Notes under the pieces: model-generated
The model's input: the letters and a program-made list of their open reading frames with translations, nothing else
Told to the model about the DNA's origin: nothing
Database searches by the model: none
Position numbers and translations under genes: made by a program
DNA from: Bacillus_BA songklensis
GTDB taxonomy: Bacteria > Bacillota > Bacilli > Bacillales > Bacillaceae_H
DNA: 64,000 bases
Direction of reading: 5' to 3'
Assembly (NCBI RefSeq): GCF_042649685.1
Contig: NZ_JBHRZT010000020.1
Coordinates: forward strand, 310,001-374,000
Shown here: positions 34,606 through 43,796 of the stretch, piece by piece
How positions within the stretch are numbered: the stretch's first letter is position 1
Layout of the letters: each line of letters starts with the position of its first letter

Positions 34606-36333
34606 TTAAGACGTTTGTTTGATTCGAGAGGCGAGCTCCAACAACTCTTTGGCATGTTCTTTCGTTAAATCCGTAATTTCTACACCGGCAATCATTCGAC
34701 CGATTTCTTTTATCTTTTCTGTGGCAGTAAGCGGCTTGACAGATGTTTTCGTTCGTTCACCGATCACTTCTTTTGAAATGAATAAGTGAGTATCCGCCAT
34801 GGCGGCGACTTGAGGCAGATGGGAAATGCAAAGCACCTGGGAATCGGAAGAAATATGGTAAATCTTCTCTCCAATTGCTTGCGCTACCCGTCCACTCACC
34901 CCTGTATCCACTTCATCAAAAATGATAGAAGTGACACCTTGATGTTTCGAAAAAATGCTCTTTAACGCCAACATAATACGGGACAGCTCTCCACCTGAGG
35001 CAACTTTGGCAAGCGGTTTTAACGGTTCTCCCGGGTTTGTCGAAATGTAAAATTCAACAACATCAATCCCGTCTTTGGCAAACTTGACCGGCTCGCCATC
35101 CAATACTAAATCGTCAAAGGAACCGGTTCTCTTTGAAAACTCCACATGAAAGACCGTTTTTGCCATATAAAGCTCTTTTAACTCACGATGAATATTCTCC
35201 ACCAGCGTCTCGGCCAGTTGCTTTCTTAAGTGGGATACATGGTTTGCTTCCACCAATAAATCTTTTGCAACGCTATCCAGCTGTTGTTTAATTTTCGTCA
35301 CATGAGTATCACGATTTTGAATGGTATCTACTTCATCTTCAATTTCAGCCGCATATGTTAAAATTTCCTCGACTGTCTGACCATATTTGCGCTTTAGATG
35401 ATTGATTTCATTTAACCGTGTCTCAATAAAGTCAAGGCGCTGAGGGTCATATTCCAATAAATCCAATTGTTGGCGAATTTTATAGGAAATATCCTCCAGC
35501 TGATAAAAGCTATTAGAAACCGTTTCGGCGATTTCCTGATATGTAGACTCTAAATTAGAAATTTCTTCCGTGTGATTCATGGCAAGCCCAATCCAGTCCA
35601 ATCCGCGACGCTCTCCATGCAAAGCATTGTACGCATCCTGAAGAGCATTGTAAATCTTTTCGAAATTGGCGATTTTCATCCGCTCCTCCATAAGTTGATG
35701 ATCTTCATTCGGCGTTAAATTCGCCGCTCTGATTTCCTCTAATTGGAATTGGATTAAATCTAATCGATGGGCCATCTGCTGTTCATTTTCCGTTAATTTA
35801 TCCAACTGTTTTTTTAAGCTCATATATTTTTCAAACAGTGCCTGATACTCTGTTAACGCTTGGTCTATCCGCGCCCCGCCGTATTGGTCCAGTAAAGATA
35901 AATGACGGTCCTCATTCATTAAGTCCTGATGTTCATGCTGGCCGTGAATATCTATTAATGTTTGTCCAATTTCCCGCAAAGTGGCTAATGTGACCAATTT
36001 TCCGTTTACACGGCATACGCTTTTTCCGTTAATCGTAATATCACGACGCAAGACTACCATGCCATCCTGGATTTCAATTCCAAACTGCTGCGCTTTTTCA
36101 AGACAAGTATGATTATGTTCGTCTAAGAGAAACAGCCCCTCAATTTCTGCCTTCGCTGTTCCATGACGAACAAACTCCGCAGATCCTCTTCCTCCTACCA
36201 ACAGGTGGATCGCATCAATAATAATGGACTTCCCGGCTCCTGTTTCCCCTGTCAGGACCGTCAGCCCTTTTTCAAAAGAAACGGCTAAGGATTCAATAAT
36301 GGCAAAGTTTTTGATTGACAATTCAGCTAACAA
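34606..36333 (-). CDS. recN: DNA repair protein RecN
   Basis: SMC-like ATPase that acts early at double-strand breaks. Walker A GETGAGKSIIIDAIHLL near residue 30, long central coiled coils (about 155-370), signature KVASGGELSRIMLALK near 430, and Walker B SIIFDEVDTGVSG near 465. 575 residues. Start is TTG after AAAGGTG. Ends near nothing but A/T-rich spacer before spoIVB. Forms an operon with ahrC, the usual Bacillus order. Confidence 0.95.
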   Translation of the reverse strand: MLAELSIKNFAIIESLAVSFEKGLTVLTGETGAGKSIIIDAIHLLVGGRGSAEFVRHGTAKAEIEGLFLLDEHNHTCLEKAQQFGIEIQDGMVVLRRDITINGKSVCRVNGKLVTLATLREIGQTLIDIHGQHEHQDLMNEDRHLSLLDQYGGARIDQALTEYQALFEKYMSLKKQLDKLTENEQQMAHRLDLIQFQLEEIRAANLTPNEDHQLMEERMKIANFEKIYNALQDAYNALHGERRGLDWIGLAMNHTEEISNLESTYQEIAETVSNSFYQLEDISYKIRQQLDLLEYDPQRLDFIETRLNEINHLKRKYGQTVEEILTYAAEIEDEVDTIQNRDTHVTKIKQQLDSVAKDLLVEANHVSHLRKQLAETLVENIHRELKELYMAKTVFHVEFSKRTGSFDDLVLDGEPVKFAKDGIDVVEFYISTNPGEPLKPLAKVASGGELSRIMLALKSIFSKHQGVTSIIFDEVDTGVSGRVAQAIGEKIYHISSDSQVLCISHLPQVAAMADTHLFISKEVIGERTKTSVKPLTATEKIKEIGRMIAGVEITDLTKEHAKELLELASRIKQTS

Positions 36334-36348
36334 AGCAATTCACACCTT

Positions 36349-36798
36349 TTACAGCATTTCTATAAAACGTTTTGAAATGACTTTTGTATCTTCAGGAGTG
36401 CGGCAAATAATTAAGATCGTGTCATCACCGCAAATCGTTCCTAAAATGTCTTCCCAGTCTAAATGATCGATCAATGCTCCGATTGCATTCGCATTTCCAG
36501 GGAGCGTTTTCATCACAAGCATATGGCCTGCTGCATCAATTTTAACAAATGCATCCATAAGAGCCCTTTTTAATTTTTGCAAAGGGTTAAAACGTTGATC
36601 GGCAGGCAAACTATATTTATAACGTCCATCCATGAGCGGTACTTTTACTAAGTGCAATTCTTTAATATCACGTGAAACAGTCGCCTGAGTCACATTGAAA
36701 CCCTGCTCTTTTAAAATGTCTACTAATTCATCTTGTGTCTCAATATCGTTATTTGTAATAATCTCACGAATTTTAATATGTCTTTGTCCTTTATTCAT
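36349..36798 (-). CDS. ahrC: arginine regulator AhrC/ArgR
   Basis: Hexameric repressor/activator of arginine metabolism. N-terminal winged helix (ITNNDIETQDELVDILKEQG; VTQATVSRDIKELHLVKV) and C-terminal arginine-binding domain with the GTICGDDTILIICR motif. ATG at 36798 gives 149 residues, the exact length in B. subtilis; the extension to 36813 has no site. It may bind the ARG-box-like site before artP. Confidence 0.95.
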   Translation of the reverse strand: MNKGQRHIKIREIITNNDIETQDELVDILKEQGFNVTQATVSRDIKELHLVKVPLMDGRYKYSLPADQRFNPLQKLKRALMDAFVKIDAAGHMLVMKTLPGNANAIGALIDHLDWEDILGTICGDDTILIICRTPEDTKVISKRFIEML

Positions 36799-36995
36799 TA
36801 TGACACCCCACACTGTTTGTCAAATGCCTGATATTTTTATGTTACTTAAATCCTGTTTGTAGCGCAATTCATTTTCTTCAATTATTTATTATTCACTACT
36901 GTCGCACATTTTAATAAGAACGAAGACTAAGTATGCGACGTCCTTTACATTGACAGGCTAAAACGATTCCATCCTACAAACCATGACACGAAATC

Positions 36996-37023
36996 AAAGC
37001 ACTGCCATCTAGAGCAGTGCTTT
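36996..37023. terminator. hairpin between yqxC and ahrC
   Basis: AAAGCACTGC and GCAGTGCTTT form a 10-bp stem. The T run is five long on the plus strand and weaker (TTTGATTT) on the minus strand, so termination after yqxC may be partial. Confidence 0.6.
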
Positions 37024-37064
37024 TTACTGTTTATCAGCTTTTTACTGTTCACCGGCAAAGAGGT

Positions 37065-37892
37065 TTATTTCTTTTCTTTTAATGTTTCATGAGCCTTTGC
37101 CACCACTTCATCCGTTGACATACTTAATCGGTTTTCACCTTGTTCCTTCATTCCTGCCCACTTCAAATGGAGAAGAAACTCGATATTTCCGTCCCCTCCT
37201 GTAATGGGAGAAAAAGAGGCATTCATCACATCGTAGCCTTCCTTAAGAGAGAAGTCCACCATATCTTGCAGAACTTGCCGATGAACACGAGGATCACGAA
37301 CAATCCCTTTTTTCCCTACTTGTTCCCTTCCTGCTTCAAATTGAGGCTTTACCAGCGCCACGACATCACTGCCCGAGACGAGCAGTTTCTTTAACACAGG
37401 TAAAATAAGTCTCAATGAAATAAATGAAACATCAATGGAAGCAAAATCCGGCATTCCTTCTTGCAAGTCAGCCGGCGTCACATAGCGGAAATTCGTCCGT
37501 TCCATGACGACCACTCTTGGATCTTGGCGCAGTTTCCACGCCAATTGATTATATCCTACATCCAAGGCATAAGACATTTTGGCTCCGTTCTGAAGCGCAC
37601 AGTCTGTAAAGCCGCCTGTTGAAGCCCCGATGTCTAACAAGATTTTCCCCTCTACGCTAAGATCAAATTCTTTTAATGCTTTCTCCAGCTTAAATCCTCC
37701 GCGGCTTACATACGGCATTATCGTTCCCTTAATTGTTAGAGGAATATCGCGGTCCACTTTTTCACCTGGCTTATCCATTCTTTCTTCATTGGAATATACT
37801 AAGCCGGCCATCACAGCCCGCTTTGCCTTTTCTCTTGTTTCCGACAAGCCGCGCTCAACTAATAATACATCGACTCTTTCCTTTTTTGTCAC
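37065..37892 (-). CDS. yqxC: TlyA-family rRNA methyltransferase / hemolysin-like (YqxC)
   Basis: Predicted 2'-O-ribose methyltransferase of rRNA. An S4 RNA-binding domain (RVDVLLVERGLSETREKAKR) precedes a FtsJ-like domain with SAM motif LLDIGASTGGFTDCAL near residue 85 and the catalytic lysine region VALVKPQFEAGREQVGKKG. 275 residues. GTG start overlaps the dxs stop (GTGA), implying translational coupling. Confidence 0.92.
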   Translation of the reverse strand: MTKKERVDVLLVERGLSETREKAKRAVMAGLVYSNEERMDKPGEKVDRDIPLTIKGTIMPYVSRGGFKLEKALKEFDLSVEGKILLDIGASTGGFTDCALQNGAKMSYALDVGYNQLAWKLRQDPRVVVMERTNFRYVTPADLQEGMPDFASIDVSFISLRLILPVLKKLLVSGSDVVALVKPQFEAGREQVGKKGIVRDPRVHRQVLQDMVDFSLKEGYDVMNASFSPITGGDGNIEFLLHLKWAGMKEQGENRLSMSTDEVVAKAHETLKEKK

Positions 37893-39790
37893 CTTACCTC
37901 AAGTCCTCTTTGTTTAGATTGCACTAATTGTTCAATGCGTTTAACTACATCGGTTGTGGTTAATTCGATTTCCTCCAGCAATTTGCTGACACTTCCATGC
38001 TCAATGAAACGATCTGGGATTCCCATACGGTCAATGATCGTCTGATAGTAACGATGATCAGCCGCAAACTCTAATACCGCACTGCCGAAGCCCCCTTGAA
38101 GCACCGCTTCTTCAATCGTTAAAACCGGTCTTTCCGATGCAAAGATTGCATGAAGCATTTCTTCATCTAAAGGCTTGATAAAGCGCGCGTTAACCACTTC
38201 CACCGAAATACCTTGTTTTTCCAGGCAGGCTGCTGCTTCTATCGCCATCGGAATCGTTGTACCGAAAGTTAAAATAACAGCATCATCCCCTTCTTTCAGC
38301 ACTTCCCATTTCCCGATTGGCAGCTGCCTTAATTCTTTATCGAGCGGCACTCCCAATCCGTTGCCTCGTGCATAACGCATCGCGATCGGCCCGTCATTAT
38401 ATTGAAGGGCTGTATACACCATGTGCTGTCCTTCATTTTCATCTTTTGGCATCATCAATACCATATTCGGAATGTGACGCAAAAAGGCTATATCAAATAC
38501 ACCTTGATGTGTTTCTCCATCCGCTCCGACCAACCCGGCTCGATCAATTCCGATAAACACATTTAAATTTTGACGGCAAATATCGTGTACAACTTGATCG
38601 TAAGCACGCTGTAAAAAGGTTGAGTAAATGGCTAAAAATGGTTTCATGTTTTGTGTCGCTAAACCAGCTGCCATCGTTGCGGCATGTTGTTCCGCGATGC
38701 CCACATCATACATTCGATCGGGAAATTCCTGCTGAAATTTTTCCAATTTCGAACCAACCGGCATCGCAGGTGTAATTGCTACGATGCGTTCATCTTCCCG
38801 CGCTAATTTTAATACCGTATCGCTAACTAGCTTACTCCAGCCGATTGGGGCACTTTCCGGTTTAATGAAATCACCGGACTCGATTTTATAGGGGCCTGTT
38901 CCATGCCAGGTACCGATTTTATCCGATTCAGCCGGTAAATAGCCTTTTCCTTTTTTCGTAATAACATGCACTAACACAGGGCCTTTTGTCTTTTTGGCAT
39001 AATGTAAGTTTTCAAATAAATCATCGAAATTATGCCCATCAACAGGACCTAGATAAGTAAAGCCCAGATCCTCAAAGAACATCCCTGTCACAAACATGTA
39101 TTTCAAGCCGTCTTTTACCCGTTCAGCCGTAAAAGCCAGCTTTCCGCCAACAGCAGGCACCTTTTTCAATAATGTTTCAAGCTCATCTTTTACCCAATGA
39201 TACTTCCCGGCTGTGCGAAGACGGCCTAATATGCTGTGAAGCGCTCCCACATTCGGTGCAATGGACATTTCATTATCATTTAAAATCACGATCATGTCTT
39301 TTTGCTCATGACCAATATGGTTTAACGCTTCAAGGGCCATTCCGCCAGTCAATGCTCCATCACCAATAATCGGAATGATGTATTCTTTTGATTTCTTTAA
39401 ATCTCTCGCCGTTGCCATTCCCATTGCAGCCGACAAAGAAGTGGAACTATGTCCTGTTTCCCAAACATCATGTTCGCTTTCCGTTCTTTTTGGGAATCCA
39501 CACAATCCTTTATACTGTCGAAGGGTAGCAAATTCGCATGCGCGCCCTGTGAGGATTTTATGAACATACGACTGGTGACCAACATCCCACAAAAATTTGT
39601 CTTTCGGGCTGTTAAACACTTTATGTAAGGCTATCGTTAACTCCACAACCCCCAGGTTCGGCCCGATATGTCCCCCAGTCACGGACAGCTCGTTTATGAG
39701 AAATTGGCGGATATCTCCGCTTAACTGAATTAACTCCTCTTTAGACATCTTCTTTAAAAACTGAGGGTTTCTTATCGATGTAAGATCCAA
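37889..39790 (-). CDS. dxs: 1-deoxy-D-xylulose-5-phosphate synthase
   Basis: First enzyme of the MEP isoprenoid pathway; condenses pyruvate and glyceraldehyde 3-phosphate using thiamine diphosphate. ThDP motif GDGALTGGMALEALNHIG ... ILNDNEMSI near 150-180, catalytic-Glu region VGIAEQHAATMAAG near 375. The TTG at 39790 gives 633 residues, the B. subtilis length; a GTG three codons upstream (39799) is an alternative and neither has a strong site. Next to ispA, so two isoprenoid genes adjoin. Confidence 0.93.
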   Translation of the reverse strand: MDLTSIRNPQFLKKMSKEELIQLSGDIRQFLINELSVTGGHIGPNLGVVELTIALHKVFNSPKDKFLWDVGHQSYVHKILTGRACEFATLRQYKGLCGFPKRTESEHDVWETGHSSTSLSAAMGMATARDLKKSKEYIIPIIGDGALTGGMALEALNHIGHEQKDMIVILNDNEMSIAPNVGALHSILGRLRTAGKYHWVKDELETLLKKVPAVGGKLAFTAERVKDGLKYMFVTGMFFEDLGFTYLGPVDGHNFDDLFENLHYAKKTKGPVLVHVITKKGKGYLPAESDKIGTWHGTGPYKIESGDFIKPESAPIGWSKLVSDTVLKLAREDERIVAITPAMPVGSKLEKFQQEFPDRMYDVGIAEQHAATMAAGLATQNMKPFLAIYSTFLQRAYDQVVHDICRQNLNVFIGIDRAGLVGADGETHQGVFDIAFLRHIPNMVLMMPKDENEGQHMVYTALQYNDGPIAMRYARGNGLGVPLDKELRQLPIGKWEVLKEGDDAVILTFGTTIPMAIEAAACLEKQGISVEVVNARFIKPLDEEMLHAIFASERPVLTIEEAVLQGGFGSAVLEFAADHRYYQTIIDRMGIPDRFIEHGSVSKLLEEIELTTTDVVKRIEQLVQSKQRGLEVR

Positions 39791-39895
39791 GTGGATCACT
39801 CGCTTTCGTACATTAGTTATAAGTTACCTTTATTCATTGTGACAAGTTTTATGCGTATATATCAAAATCGCCATTTTAAAAACTGTAAGTGAAAA

Positions 39896-39925
39896 AATAG
39901 CCGCTAACACAAATGTGATAACGGC
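39896..39925 (-). terminator. imperfect terminator hairpin between ispA and dxs
   Basis: GCCGTTATCACA and TGTTAGCGGC pair with mismatches and are followed by a TATTTTTT tract on the minus strand. The rest of the 245-bp gap is A/T rich without recognisable sites. Confidence 0.5.
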
Positions 39926-40035
39926 CACCGATAAATTCTTCTTTTATAAAACCTATGCACTATTTTCCACAAAATAGCACCTTAATTATAGCATAGTTTC
40001 ATACTATACTCAATGTAAATTTATAAAATGGACGT

Positions 40036-40929
40036 TTAGCTATTTCTTTTCTCAATATAGGTACAAATTTTCTCTAGAATCTCATGTTGGATATTCGCAT
40101 TTCGCAAACATTGTTTTGCTTTTTCAATATGGAAACGCAGCTTTTCTTTTGCCGCTTCCATTCCAAGCAAGGCCGGGTACGTTGTTTTTTCATTTTCCGT
40201 ATCACTGCCAACCGGTTTACCTAATTGCTCTTCGTTTCCTTCTATATCGAGAATATCATCACGGATTTGGAAGGCTAAACCTAAATGGGTACTAAATTCG
40301 CTCAATTGTTCCATCTGCGCTTCAGGCGCATCGGCTAAAATCGCTCCTGCTTTCACACAAAAAGAAAGCAGTTTGCCGGTTTTATTTTTATGAATATACT
40401 CCAATTCTTCCAGAGATAGCTTTTTTTGTTCCCCTTCCATATCCGCTACCTGGCCGCCGACCATCCCTTCTGCACCAGCAGCTTTTGACAACTCGATTAC
40501 TAATCGCAATTTCATGCTGTCCGACACATCGGGATGACGGGCTTGGGCCAATACTTGAAAGCTGTTTGTCAGCAATGCATCGCCGGCCAAAATGGCCATG
40601 GCTTCCCCAAACACTTTGTGATTGGTCGGCTTTCCGCGCCGCAAGTCATCATCATCCATACTCGGCAGGTCATCATGAATGAGGGAATACGTATGAATCA
40701 TCTCTACTGCACAAGCCGCCGGAATTCCAATCTCCTCTTCTTTCCCGAATGCACGTAACGTGGCAAATATTAATAGCGGGCGAATACGCTTTCCTCCAGC
40801 TGTTAACGAGTAATTCATGGACTCTATCAAGGTTTTGGGTGAAGATAGACCGGAAACAATCGCTGGAAATTCTTTTTCAACTTTCCCCTTTACCTCCGCT
40901 AAATAAGCTTGAAACTCCCCATCATTCAC
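40036..40929 (-). CDS. ispA: farnesyl diphosphate synthase
   Basis: Trans-prenyltransferase making farnesyl diphosphate. First aspartate-rich motif LIHDDLPSMDDDDLRRG near residue 80 and second motif RDDILDIEGNEEQLGKP near 220; GGKRIRP near the N-terminus binds substrate. 297 residues. GTG start after AGGAGGAAG, 2 bp from the xseB stop. Confidence 0.95.
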   Translation of the reverse strand: MNDGEFQAYLAEVKGKVEKEFPAIVSGLSSPKTLIESMNYSLTAGGKRIRPLLIFATLRAFGKEEEIGIPAACAVEMIHTYSLIHDDLPSMDDDDLRRGKPTNHKVFGEAMAILAGDALLTNSFQVLAQARHPDVSDSMKLRLVIELSKAAGAEGMVGGQVADMEGEQKKLSLEELEYIHKNKTGKLLSFCVKAGAILADAPEAQMEQLSEFSTHLGLAFQIRDDILDIEGNEEQLGKPVGSDTENEKTTYPALLGMEAAKEKLRFHIEKAKQCLRNANIQHEILEKICTYIEKRNS

Positions 40930-40931
40930 AA

Positions 40932-41165
40932 TTATTCTTCCTCCTGCACTGCAAATGGTTCAAGCTGTCCATCTTCACGTAAAACATGCTCCATTTGTTT
41001 CTCGATTTGTTGTAGACGCTCATGACAAAATTTGGAAAGTTCCATTCCTTCTTGGAAGTGCTGAATCGCTTTTTCTAAAGGAACATCCCCTTCTTCCAGT
41101 TTTGTCACAATCTCTTCTAATTTTTTCATCGCTTCTTCAAAAGAATATGCTTTTTGATCACTCAT
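40932..41165 (-). CDS. xseB: exodeoxyribonuclease VII small subunit
   Basis: 77-residue helical-hairpin partner of XseA (SFEEAMKKLEEIVTKLEEG; ALEKAIQHFQEGMEL pattern). Overlaps the xseA 3' end by 8 bp, consistent with coupled translation. Confidence 0.95.
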   Translation of the reverse strand: MSDQKAYSFEEAMKKLEEIVTKLEEGDVPLEKAIQHFQEGMELSKFCHERLQQIEKQMEHVLREDGQLEPFAVQEEE

Positions 41166-42513
41166 TTATAAAACGCTCCTCCACTTTTGCAACTTCACAG
41201 TGTAAATCCCCATCAGTTAAACGAACACGAACCATCTCACCTGCGGAAACATGCTTTGTACTCTTCACCAGCTGCTGCTGCTCATTATAAACGAGACTGT
41301 ATCCTCGCTCCATTGTCTTTAACGGGCTTAATGCATTTAACTTGGAAGCAGTCGAAACAAACAACATTTGATGCTGTTTTAAAATCGCCTGCATGTCTTT
41401 CACTAACGCTTTCGTCAAGATTTGATGTTGTTCCGTCAAACGCTTGACCTTCTCTTTTGGATGATTGCGAAGAAGCAAATGGGCAAGTTGCTGATACCTT
41501 TCCTTTTTGCTTTCAATATTTCTTCTGCTTTCACGATGCAATCGATCAATTAATTTGTCTAATTCCTGCTCTTTTTGCTCGCACAATTTTTGGGGATAAC
41601 GAAAAGCATACGATTTTTGCGCACGATTCAATCTTTCTTTATTAAAGGACATAATTTCTCTCATGACACGCATCATCCTGATTTTACGCTGTTCAATGCG
41701 CTCCATCACCTCTGTTAAATGAGGTACTGCAAGTTCAGCGGCTCCCGTCGGTGTCGGAGCACGTAAATCCGCTACAAAGTCGGCAATGGTAAAGTCTGTT
41801 TCATGCCCAACCGCCGAGATGACGGGGATTTTCGATTCGTAAATCGCGCGGGCAACCATTTCTTCGTTAAACGCCCATAATTCCTCAATGGATCCTCCGC
41901 CACGTCCAACAATGAGAACATCTAAATCTTCAAGATGATTGGCCCTTTGGATGGCCTTTACAATGGATGGAGCCGCATTTTCCCCCTGCACTAAAGCCGG
42001 TATCAAAATAATATCGGCAACCGGATAGCGTCTTTTCAAGGTCGTAATAATATCTCGAATCGCCGCTCCTGTCGGTGACGTAACCACACCAATGCGATTT
42101 GGATAGGAAGGAAGGGGCTGCTTGTGAGCAGGATCGAACAACCCTTCATCTTGTAGTTTTTTCTTTAACTGCTCATAAGCCAAATATAAATTACCAATGC
42201 CATCAGGCTGCATTTCTTTTACATACATTTGATAATTTCCACTTGGCTCGTAAACAGAAATTTCCCCACGTATGATCACCTTCATCCCATCTTCAGGCCT
42301 AAACGTCAAGGCACGATTATAACCGGCAAACATGACCGCCTGAATGCGGGCATTTTCATCCTTCAATGTAAAATACATATGACCGCGGCTATGTAACTTA
42401 AAATTGGAAAGCTCTCCCTTAATCCAAATATCTTGCAAGTGGGGATCCACATCAAATTTCCGCTTAATATATTTTGTTAAAGCTGTAACGGTTAAATATC
42501 TAACCTCACTCAT
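41158..42513 (-). CDS. xseA: exodeoxyribonuclease VII large subunit
   Basis: Catalytic subunit of the single-strand-specific exonuclease. N-terminal OB fold (DIWIKGELSNFKLHSRGHMYF), nuclease core (VGVVTSPTGAAIRDI; LIVGRGGGSIEELWAFN; ISAVGHETDFTIADFVADLR), then a long coiled coil (about 270-390). 451 residues. Between nusB and xseB as in other Bacillaceae. Confidence 0.95.
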   Translation of the reverse strand: MSEVRYLTVTALTKYIKRKFDVDPHLQDIWIKGELSNFKLHSRGHMYFTLKDENARIQAVMFAGYNRALTFRPEDGMKVIIRGEISVYEPSGNYQMYVKEMQPDGIGNLYLAYEQLKKKLQDEGLFDPAHKQPLPSYPNRIGVVTSPTGAAIRDIITTLKRRYPVADIILIPALVQGENAAPSIVKAIQRANHLEDLDVLIVGRGGGSIEELWAFNEEMVARAIYESKIPVISAVGHETDFTIADFVADLRAPTPTGAAELAVPHLTEVMERIEQRKIRMMRVMREIMSFNKERLNRAQKSYAFRYPQKLCEQKEQELDKLIDRLHRESRRNIESKKERYQQLAHLLLRNHPKEKVKRLTEQHQILTKALVKDMQAILKQHQMLFVSTASKLNALSPLKTMERGYSLVYNEQQQLVKSTKHVSAGEMVRVRLTDGDLHCEVAKVEERFINE

Positions 42514-42587
42514 CTTTTTCCATCTCCCTTAATAAAGAGATCCGTACATTTCATTTCTGTCACAAAAAAAACAGTACATTTTATTCA

Positions 42588-42977
42588 TTATTTCATGGTT
42601 TGCAGCACTTTTGACAAAACACCGTTAATAAATCGGTTCGATTGAGAATCACTGAATTTTTTTGCAAGTTCAATCGCTTCATTTAAACTTACGTTTGTTG
42701 GAATCTCTTCTTCATACATCATTTCATACACAGCTAGACGTAAAATCGCGCGATCCACTGCCGCCACACGTTCAAGCGTCCACTTTTCCAGATGCTTGCG
42801 CAATGTCGCATCGATTTCCTCTAAATGCTCTATCGTTCCTAATACAACCTTTTGTAAAAACGGATCTATTTCGTCGGTTTGAAGCACATTTCGGATGGCC
42901 TCCATCGGCTCGATTTGTCCTAAATCATATTGAAACAAAGCTTGTAAAGCTTTTTCACGCGCTGTACGTCTTTTCAT
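42588..42977 (-). CDS. nusB: transcription antitermination factor NusB
   Basis: 129-residue all-helical RNA-binding factor in rRNA antitermination. N-terminal RRTAREKALQALFQYDL and C-terminal NEAIELAKKFSDSQSNRFINGVL are diagnostic. AAAGGAG precedes the ATG. The 381-bp gap upstream holds only the yqhY terminator and A/T-rich DNA with a loose TTTTGAGAC/GTCTCAAAA inverted pair. Confidence 0.95.
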   Translation of the reverse strand: MKRRTAREKALQALFQYDLGQIEPMEAIRNVLQTDEIDPFLQKVVLGTIEHLEEIDATLRKHLEKWTLERVAAVDRAILRLAVYEMMYEEEIPTNVSLNEAIELAKKFSDSQSNRFINGVLSKVLQTMK

Positions 42978-43248
42978 TCCTTACATTCTCCTTTTGTCTA
43001 AACTTATCGAAATGTCTAACAAGATAATAGCATAATTTTTCCGCTATCGTACACATTCTGTATTTTGAGACTTTTTACGTTTCTTATATTTATTTCCTTT
43101 CCCCGTCTCAAAAAATCATGCCACACTGCTTTTTCTATGGTACAAGGACAGTATTTTACACTCTTCCTCTGAAAGCAGGTGAAATGTCTATTGCACCTGA
43201 ATAAGCCAAAAATATTGAATATCAGCATTGCTCTTTAGCACAACCAAA

Positions 43249-43286
43249 GAAAAAAGACTGCTTATTTATATAAGCAAGTCTTTTTT
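43249..43286 (-). terminator. terminator of the accBC-yqhY operon
   Basis: AAAAAAGACTGCTTA and ATAAGCAAGTCTTTTTT form a stem with an unpaired T and a T tract on the minus strand, 70 bp after yqhY. Confidence 0.78.
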
Positions 43287-43358
43287 GTCATATAAGAAAA
43301 TATAAATTGAGCGTTGAAATTGTCCAGTAAGCAGGCTTTCTCCGCTTTTCTTCGTTAT

Positions 43359-43775
43359 TTAGATGGAGTCGACAGATTCTCCCTCTTGCTTTTGTGTGTC
43401 GAATTGAACACCAACAATATGGATGTTGACTTCATCAAGCTCTAACGCCGTCATGTTTTTCAAGGCTTGACGAATGTTGTCTTGCACTTTTTGGGCTACA
43501 GTCGGGATGGAAACCCCAAATTTCATAAAGCAATATACATCTACTTTAATGCTGTTTTCCGCTAGTTCGACCTTGACGCCTTTACCATGGTTTTTCTTGC
43601 CTAGCTTTTCAACAACACCAGCTGCAAAGTTGCCTCGCATCGCTGCTACACCGTCAATTTCAGAGGCAGCAATTCCTGCAATGACTTCAATAACCTCAGG
43701 AGCGATCTCTACTTTGCCCAACGTGTTTTGATCTTGCCCCATTTGTAACAAGTTGTTTTCACTCATGGACGACAC
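43359..43775 (-). CDS. yqhY: Asp23/Gls24 family protein YqhY
   Basis: 138-residue DUF322 protein (GKVEIAPEVIEVIAGIAASE; GVKVELAENSIKVDVYCFMKFGVSIP). In B. subtilis the gene follows accBC and its loss perturbs acetyl-CoA carboxylase activity; the same order here suggests the same link. Ends in an acidic tail. Confidence 0.92.
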   Translation of the reverse strand: MSSMSENNLLQMGQDQNTLGKVEIAPEVIEVIAGIAASEIDGVAAMRGNFAAGVVEKLGKKNHGKGVKVELAENSIKVDVYCFMKFGVSIPTVAQKVQDNIRQALKNMTALELDEVNIHIVGVQFDTQKQEGESVDSI

Positions 43776-43796
43776 CTCCTAATACATTATACTATA

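Noticed and set aside
43016..43228. 70-codon minus-strand frame between nusB and yqhY
   Set aside because: No ribosome binding site, Cys/Phe-rich low-complexity product, in an A/T-rich spacer.
42978..43358. RNA gene or riboswitch in the nusB upstream gap
   Set aside because: Apart from the yqhY terminator and a loose inverted pair there is no conserved structure visible.
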